Origin: Mordavella massiliensis
Lineage (GTDB): Bacteria > Bacillota > Clostridia > Lachnospirales > Lachnospiraceae
NCBI RefSeq assembly: GCF_016902415.1
Contig: NZ_JACJLV010000019.1
Location: 1-47,443, forward strand
DNA length: 47,443 nucleotides
Direction: 5' to 3'
Position numbers and translations under genes: made by a program
In this document: one piece after another, positions 43,216 to 47,443 of the stretch
How the letters are laid out: each line of letters starts with the position of its first letter
How positions within the stretch are numbered: position 1 is the stretch's first letter
Notes under the pieces: generated by a model
Databases searched by the model: none
Seen by the model: only the letters and a program-made list of their open reading frames with translations
What the model was told of the DNA's origin: nothing

Positions 43216-44603
43216 TGGCTGATATGTTAAAAAGAGTTCCTGTAAGAGAGCAGGACGCAAAAGAAAGAGCGACAAACTTTGAAGAAGTATGTTACGGATA
43301 TAATCAGGAAGAAGCCATGGAAGAGGCTTCCCGCTGCCTGAACTGTAAAAATGCCAAATGTATCCAGGGATGTCCGGTATCGATCAATATTCCCGGATTT
43401 ATCGCAAAGATCAAGGATGGCGATATCGAAGGCGCTTATCATGTGATCAGTGAATCCTCTGCACTTCCGGCCATCTGCGGACGTGTATGTCCCCAGGAAT
43501 CCCAGTGCGAATGCAAATGTATCCGCGGTATCAAGGGAGAACCGGTATCTATCGGTAAGCTGGAAAGATTTGTTGCTGACTATGCTCTGGAGCATGATAT
43601 CAAACCGCAGAAAGCCGAGAAGACCAATGGACACAAGGTTGCGGTGATCGGTTCCGGCCCGTCTGGACTTACCTGTGCCGGCGATCTTGCAAAGCTTGGA
43701 TACGAAGTTACAGTATTTGAAGCACTTCATGAACTGGGTGGCGTACTGGTATATGGTATTCCAGAGTTCCGTCTTCCCAAGGAGAAGGTTGTAAAGAAAG
43801 AGATTGAAAAGGTAAAAGAACTTGGCGTTAAATTTGAGACCAATGTAGTAATCGGAAAATCCACGACCATCGATCAACTGATGGAAGAGGAAGATTTTGA
43901 GGCTGTTTTCATTGGCTCAGGAGCCGGACTTCCTATGTTTATGGGAATCCCGGGAGAGACTGCCAACGGCGTGTTCTCTGCGAATGAGTATCTGACCAGA
44001 AGCAATCTGATGAAGGCTTTTGATGATTCCTATGATACACCGATCGCAGCCGGCAAAAAAGTTGCCGTAGTAGGCGGCGGAAATGTTGCCATGGATGCTG
44101 CAAGAACTGCACTTCGTCTTGGCGCAGAGGTACATATTGTATACCGCAGAAGTGAGGCTGAACTCCCCGCCAGAGTAGAAGAAGTACACCATGCTAAAGA
44201 AGAAGGCGTGATCTTTGATCTGCTTCGGAATCCGAAGGAGATCCTGGTAGATGAGAACGGCTGGGTAAAAGGCATGAAGGTGATCAAGATGGAACTTGGC
44301 GAACCGGATGCATCCGGCAGAAGACGTCCGGTAGAGATTCCGGGATCTGAGTATGAGATCGAGGTTGACACCGTGATCATGTCTCTTGGAACTTCCCCGA
44401 ATCCGCTGATCGCTTCCACCACAAAAGGACTGGAGACCAACCGCAGAAAATGTATCGTGGCAGAAGAAGAGAACGGTCAGACTTCCAAGGCATGCGTATT
44501 TGCCGGCGGAGACGCGGTAACAGGAGCTGCTACAGTAATCCTGGCCATGGGCGCAGGAAAAGCAGGTGCAAAGGGAATCCACGAACTGTTATCTGCAAAA
44601 TAA
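43215..44603 (+). CDS. NADPH-dependent glutamate synthase small-subunit-like flavoprotein (NfnB-like)
   Basis: A 462-residue flavoprotein. The N-terminal [4Fe-4S] region has CLNCKNAKCIQGCPVSINIP and CGRVCPQESQCECKCIRG, then an FAD loop VIGSGPSGLTCAGDLA (about 143-158) and an NAD(P) loop VVGGGNVAMDAARTALRLG (about 283-301). The family is annotated gltA or NfnB; side by side with the NfnA-like gene, and with no glutamate synthase large subunit, NfnB is the better reading. Its ATG overlaps the previous stop by one base (TAATG), so the two are made in equal amounts. A REP-like hairpin follows. Confidence 0.87.
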   Translation: MADMLKRVPVREQDAKERATNFEEVCYGYNQEEAMEEASRCLNCKNAKCIQGCPVSINIPGFIAKIKDGDIEGAYHVISESSALPAICGRVCPQESQCECKCIRGIKGEPVSIGKLERFVADYALEHDIKPQKAEKTNGHKVAVIGSGPSGLTCAGDLAKLGYEVTVFEALHELGGVLVYGIPEFRLPKEKVVKKEIEKVKELGVKFETNVVIGKSTTIDQLMEEEDFEAVFIGSGAGLPMFMGIPGETANGVFSANEYLTRSNLMKAFDDSYDTPIAAGKKVAVVGGGNVAMDAARTALRLGAEVHIVYRRSEAELPARVEEVHHAKEEGVIFDLLRNPKEILVDENGWVKGMKVIKMELGEPDASGRRRPVEIPGSEYEIEVDTVIMSLGTSPNPLIASTTKGLETNRRKCIVAEEENGQTSKACVFAGGDAVTGAATVILAMGAGKAGAKGIHELLSAK

Positions 44604-44651
44604 AGCATGAAATTGTTACGGTCAGATAAGATATAAGATGAACTGACCATG

Positions 44652-44714
44652 AACAGGGACGTATTCTTTTTAACAGGAAGCAAAAGTATGATGCAAAAGG
44701 AATACGTCCCTGTT
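44652..44714. repeat. Long GGGACGTA hairpin between the nfnB-like gene and bioY
   Basis: A stem of about 20 pairs, AACAGGGACGTATTCTTTTT (44652-44671) with 44695-44714, one T-G wobble, around a 23-base loop, followed by TTGTTG. It shares the GGGACGTA motif with the palindromes at 14805 and 19281, so it is probably another member of that family. It may also stop transcription. Confidence 0.7.
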
Positions 44715-44762
44715 TTGTTGTATATATGTAACTAGAATCATACATTGGAAAGGAAGCAGGAA

Positions 44763-45308
44763 ATGAGACGTGAATCCAGATTATCAGTAACAGACGTCTG
44801 CTATATTGCCATTATGGCTGCCGTAACAGCAGTGCTGGCACAGATTGCGATCCCCATGCCCATGGGAGTCCCTATGACCATGCAGACCTTTGCCGTTACG
44901 CTTTGCGGGATTTTACTCGGATCCAGAAAAGGCGCCGTCTCCATGGTGATCTACCTGTTGATCGGCACCGCCGGGGTTCCGGTATTCTCTGCTTTTACAG
45001 GCGGGGTGCAGTGCCTTGTTGGACCCACAGGCGGATTCCTGGTGTCTTTTCCTGTTATGGCCTACCTGATCGGACTGGGTGTGGAATGGAAGAAGAAAGG
45101 CGCCTTTCTTATCTTTTTACTTCTGGGAACCGCGTTCAATTATGTGGCCGGAGTCCTGTTTTTTGTGGTGACGATGGACAGCACTGTCTGGGCAGCTCTG
45201 ACGGCCTGCGTGCTTCCGTTTCTTCCCACGGCGGTACTGAAGGCAGTACTTGCTTCGATATTCGGGCTTCAACTCAGAAAACGGCTGCAGCCTTTCTTGC
45301 TGTATTAA
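44763..45308 (+). CDS. bioY: Biotin transporter BioY
   Basis: A 181-residue ECF-type substrate-binding subunit (S component) for biotin, with about five to six membrane segments. The BioY signature GVPMTMQTFAVTLCGILLGSRKG is present, as is GGVQCLVGPTGGFL. A TTG at 44745 is in frame, but AGGAAG at 44751-44756 fits ATG 44763. No ecfA or ecfT genes are adjacent, so it either shares an ECF module encoded elsewhere or works alone. No BirA-type operator was recognised upstream. Confidence 0.93.
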   Translation: MRRESRLSVTDVCYIAIMAAVTAVLAQIAIPMPMGVPMTMQTFAVTLCGILLGSRKGAVSMVIYLLIGTAGVPVFSAFTGGVQCLVGPTGGFLVSFPVMAYLIGLGVEWKKKGAFLIFLLLGTAFNYVAGVLFFVVTMDSTVWAALTACVLPFLPTAVLKAVLASIFGLQLRKRLQPFLLY

Positions 45309-45336
45309 TAATAGTGGACAGAAGGAGAACCTGTTT

Positions 45337-46089
45337 ATGGAACTGGCATTCGTAACGGCGCTTGGTGTAGGCGGCGCAACTATTATCGGAGTCCTGATCG
45401 GATTCTTATTTCAAAAAATTCCTCATGAATTCAATGATGTGATCCTTGGTTTTGCGGCCGGTATCATGTTTGCGGCTGCAGTCATCGGTCTGATCATCCC
45501 TTCTCTGGAAGAAGGCAATATCTGGGTGACACTGGCAGGAATCCTGGCAGGAGCCGTTTTCCTGAATCTTGCGGACTACCTGACTCCGCATCTGCATCAT
45601 CTGACGGGAATGGATCAAGAGGCACATACGGGGAAACAGAGTCATATCAACAAAGTCATGTTGTTCGTCCTGGCGATTGCCATCCACAATCTGCCGGAGG
45701 GAATCGCGGCAGGAGTAGGCTTTGGAAATGAAAATATCGGAAACGCCATTACGGTGGCCGTCGGAATCGCTCTCCAGAATATTCCGGAAGGTATGGTGAT
45801 CGTATCACCTTTGATCCTGGCAGGTGTTCCAAAACTCAGAGTTTTCTTCATTGCCAGTTTTACAGGCATCATTGAAGTCGTAGGCACCATAATCGGATTT
45901 GGCGCAGTCAGTATCGCAACGGCCATTCTTCCGTTTGCGCTTGCCTTTGCGGGCGGTACGATGGTCTATGTGGTCAGCGATGAGATGATCCCGGAGACAC
46001 ACAGCCATGGGTATGAGCGCCAGGCAACCTATGCATTGATCCTTGGCTTTATGACCATGCTTCTTATGGATCATTATATCGGCGGATAA
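45337..46089 (+). CDS. ZIP family metal transporter
   Basis: A 250-residue ZIP protein with about eight membrane segments. The metal-binding helix pair is HNLPEGIAAGVGFG and ALQNIPEGMVIVSPLILAG, and a His-containing loop (HLHHLTGMDQEAHTGKQSH) between earlier segments may bind metal. Members carry Zn2+, Fe2+ or other divalent ions into the cytoplasm; selectivity cannot be told. GAAGGAG at 45321-45327 selects ATG 45337 over the open frame from 45250. rlmH starts 17 bases after it. Confidence 0.93.
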   Translation: MELAFVTALGVGGATIIGVLIGFLFQKIPHEFNDVILGFAAGIMFAAAVIGLIIPSLEEGNIWVTLAGILAGAVFLNLADYLTPHLHHLTGMDQEAHTGKQSHINKVMLFVLAIAIHNLPEGIAAGVGFGNENIGNAITVAVGIALQNIPEGMVIVSPLILAGVPKLRVFFIASFTGIIEVVGTIIGFGAVSIATAILPFALAFAGGTMVYVVSDEMIPETHSHGYERQATYALILGFMTMLLMDHYIGG

Positions 46090-46106
46090 GGGAGTAAGAG
46101 GAACAG

Positions 46107-46586
46107 ATGAAGATCACACTGGTCACAGTAGGAAAAATCAAAGAAAAATATCTAAGAGACGCGATCCATGAGTACAGCAAACGGCTGAGCCGTTACTGTA
46201 AGCTGGAGATGATTGAGGTGGCGGACGAAAAAACTCCGGATCAGGCCAGCGAAACAGTGGAAGAGCAGATCCGGGATAAGGAAGGGGAACGGATCTTAAA
46301 ATATCTCAAAGACGATATGTATGTAATCACGCTGGAGATCGCTGGAAAGATGCTTTCCTCAGAGGAACTGGCGGACAAGATAGAGAAACTGGGGATCCAG
46401 GGACACAGCAGCATCGCTTTTGTGATCGGCGGATCCATCGGACTTGGACGGGAAGTGCTGAAGCGGTCAGACTACAGCTTAAGTTTTTCAAAGATGACCT
46501 TTCCCCATCAGCTGATGCGGGTGATCCTGCTGGAGCAGGTGTACCGGAGCTACAGGATCATGAACGGGGAGCCGTATCATAAATAA
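46107..46586 (+). CDS. rlmH: 23S rRNA (pseudouridine1915-N3)-methyltransferase
   Basis: A 159-residue SPOUT methyltransferase that methylates pseudouridine 1915 of helix 69 in 23S rRNA. The knot motif [18 protein letters not shown] and the C-terminus [19 protein letters not shown]...GEPYHK are family hallmarks. The 3' end of rlmH is the integration site of SCC elements in staphylococci, and here the sequence turns AT-rich and accessory immediately after. It is the last housekeeping gene in the window. Confidence 0.96.
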   Translation: MKITLVTVGKIKEKYLRDAIHEYSKRLSRYCKLEMIEVADEKTPDQASETVEEQIRDKEGERILKYLKDDMYVITLEIAGKMLSSEELADKIEKLGIQGHSSIAFVIGGSIGLGREVLKRSDYSLSFSKMTFPHQLMRVILLEQVYRSYRIMNGEPYHK

Positions 46587-46638
46587 GTGCGGTCTTTTCG
46601 CATTTGGGTGCGATATGGTTGAGAAATATTCATAAAAG

Positions 46639-46700
46639 AAAAGCCATACCAGAGGAAGTAGAGAGATAAATTTACTTACTTCGTGGATATGGCTTTTTTT
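46639..46700 (+). terminator. Long terminator after rlmH, overlapping the HTH gene end
   Basis: AAAAGCCATA (46639-46648) pairs with TATGGCTTTT (46688-46697); inside, GAAGTA (46655-46660) pairs with TACTTC (46677-46682). A run of seven T (46694-46700) follows. It serves rlmH transcripts and covers the last codons of the minus-strand HTH gene. Confidence 0.75.
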
Positions 46701-46896
46701 CTTTTGTTAAACCAACAAGATAATCAATGCTGACATTATATAATTTTGAAAGTTGTATGAGCATATCTATCGGGATTTGACGGGTCCCTTTTTCATATCT
46801 ACGGTAAACTTCTCGTTGGCATCCGAGATATTGTGCTACTTCAGCCTGTGTTTTATCGTTATCAATTCGTAAATCTTCTAACCGTTGAAATTTCAT
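46672..46896 (-). CDS. Small helix-turn-helix regulator (XRE/Cro family)
   Basis: A 74-residue protein with one HTH: LEDLRIDNDKTQAEVAQYLGCQREVYRRYEKG (about 6-37) is a typical XRE fold, followed by RQIPIDMLIQLSKLYNVSIDYLVG. It is probably a phage- or plasmid-type repressor. It is transcribed away from a Sel1-like gene and shares the 92-base gap, which has two 19-base direct repeats, likely its operators. AT-rich compared with the genes before it. Confidence 0.85.
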   Translation of the reverse strand: MKFQRLEDLRIDNDKTQAEVAQYLGCQREVYRRYEKGTRQIPIDMLIQLSKLYNVSIDYLVGLTKEKKPYPRSK

Positions 46897-46913
46897 AATA
46901 TCACCAAGTAAAA

Positions 46914-46965
46914 GCTATCATACAGTTGCATATAATATCTAAATATGCTATCATATGGTTGCATA
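46914..46965. repeat. Two 19-base direct repeats (likely HTH operators)
   Basis: GCTATCATACAGTTGCATA at 46914-46932 and GCTATCATATGGTTGCATA at 46947-46965 differ at 2 positions and have a 33-base period, near three helical turns. They overlap the plus-strand promoter: the -35 box is in the first and the -10 box in the second. Confidence 0.75.
46926..46954 (+). promoter_or_regulatory. Promoter of the Sel1-like gene
   Basis: TTGCAT at 46926-46931 and TATCAT at 46949-46954, 17 bases apart, inside the two direct repeats. A consensus TATAAT at 46931-46936 is a rival -10 but lacks a -35. Repressor bound at the repeats would cover both boxes. Confidence 0.5.
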
Positions 46966-46988
46966 GAAAGTGCGAAAGGAGAATGAAA

Positions 46989-47443
46989 ATGGAGAAATAT
47001 AAACAATTTGAAGAAAACAATCCAGATTTCGTTAATGCGGCTGAAAATGGAAATCTAAATGCTTGCTTTATGCTTTCATGCACATATCTAGGTATGAATG
47101 AAGAGATTGGAACAGATCTATTTAATGAACAAAGAGCGATATATTGGGCAGAAAAATGTCTAGCTTCTGGAACCGAAGAAGGCTTATGTTATTATGCAGA
47201 AGTGTTAAATATGGCTGGATATCTGAATCAAAAAATGGGATTTTTTGACAATAATGTATATGATTGCTATTTGAAGGCAAGAGACACGATTTTAAAATTG
47301 GAAAACAGCAGTATTGACTCCGATAGGTGGAAAAACATATATATGGAAATTGAGTTGAACCTAGGTTGGTTGTTAGTAAATAAGGAAAGTTATAATTATG
47401 ACCCGGACGACGCAAAATCACATTTTTCTAATGTGTATAGTAT
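46989..47443 (+). CDS. Sel1-like/TPR-like protein, partial at window end
   Basis: Open from ATG 46989 to the window end: 151 codons and no stop. The sequence MEKYKQFEENNPDFVNAAE, GNLNACFMLSCTYLGMNEEIG and ASGTEEGLCYYAEVLNMAGYL shows alanine/glycine/tyrosine-spaced helix pairs like Sel1 or TPR repeats. No catalytic motif is seen. A second ATG at 46983 is in frame, but AAAGGAG (46975-46981) is 1 base from it and 7 from 46989, which I prefer. It is AT-rich and divergent from the HTH gene, so it may be a small accessory module; its C-terminal half is unknown. Confidence 0.75.
   Translation, partial: MEKYKQFEENNPDFVNAAENGNLNACFMLSCTYLGMNEEIGTDLFNEQRAIYWAEKCLASGTEEGLCYYAEVLNMAGYLNQKMGFFDNNVYDCYLKARDTILKLENSSIDSDRWKNIYMEIELNLGWLLVNKESYNYDPDDAKSHFSNVYS

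Noticed and set aside
44715-44762. BirA operator before bioY
   Set aside because: No TTGTTAAC-type dyad is present; only a T/A-rich stretch without clear symmetry.
46560-46590. SCC-type attachment site at the end of rlmH
   Set aside because: The match to the staphylococcal site is explained by the conserved GEPYHK codons, and no second copy or recombinase gene is visible in the window.
47122-47421. 99-codon minus-strand frame near the window end
   Set aside because: It is antisense to a better plus-strand frame with ribosome site, promoter and Sel1-like repeats.
1-47443. CRISPR array, tRNA, rRNA or insertion-sequence genes
   Set aside because: I looked for regular repeat-spacer units, cloverleaf arms with CCA ends and transposase motifs on both strands and found none.

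Overview
The window reads as chromosomal DNA of an anaerobic Firmicute, most likely a Lachnospiraceae-type clostridium. Pointers are the zinc-type L32, the DUF177-rpmF-plsX-acpP-rnc-smc-ftsY order, Rex, a polymerase I with a degenerate proofreading domain, NfnAB-like flavoenzymes, a formate-tetrahydrofolate branch and Pta-AckA acetate formation. Base composition is moderate, genes are tightly packed with strong AGGAGG-type ribosome sites, and most genes lie on the plus strand. I see no rRNA, tRNA, CRISPR array, transposase gene or prophage, and no gene-free stretch longer than 300 bases.

Layout. 1-3835: folate one-carbon genes fhs-fchA-folD plus a small formate/nitrite-type channel. 3888-8817: polA, coaE, a WalJ-like metallo-hydrolase and degV. 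8823-11571: tmcAL (minus) and mgtE (plus), driven by overlapping divergent promoters. 11689-13903: pta-ackA. 14025-14735: DUF177 gene and rpmF. 14805-19331: an accessory block (PadR regulator, prefix-domain membrane protein, large FtsX-type permease, ABC ATPase) bounded by inverted copies of a REP-like palindrome and placed between rpmF and plsX. 19399-25928: plsX-acpP-rnc-smc-ftsY. 25953-28380: ilvA and icd, converging on an ABC-F gene (minus). 30451-33896: rex, nnr, alr. 33987-36407: a mazF-type gene with no visible antitoxin, a CorC-like CBS protein, yebC and an unknown gene. 36437-40921: metY-type sulfhydrylase, a ClpP/TepA-like protease and ftsK. 40984-46586: a zinc-ribbon/TPR/chitobiase-C membrane protein, the NfnA/NfnB-like pair, bioY, a ZIP transporter and rlmH. 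46672-47443: an AT-rich accessory start with an HTH regulator diverging from a Sel1-like gene cut by the window end.

How the genes fit together. Much of the window is core anaerobic metabolism: formate activation and folate-bound one-carbon reduction, acetate and ATP through Pta-AckA, NADH/NADPH/ferredoxin exchange through NfnAB, redox control by Rex, NAD(P)H repair by Nnr, and NADPH from isocitrate dehydrogenase. The rest is macromolecular housekeeping.

The most unusual parts are: (i) the REP-bounded PadR/ABC block, whose permease has the topology of BceB antimicrobial-peptide transporters plus four extra N-terminal membrane segments; (ii) the hairpin after the sulfhydrylase gene whose 3' arm contains the ribosome site of the TepA-like gene; (iii) the HTH/Sel1 pair behind rlmH, with 19-base operator-like direct repeats spanning the core promoter; (iv) the symmetric bidirectional promoter between tmcAL and mgtE. 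All functional statements come from reading motifs by eye; no database search was run.
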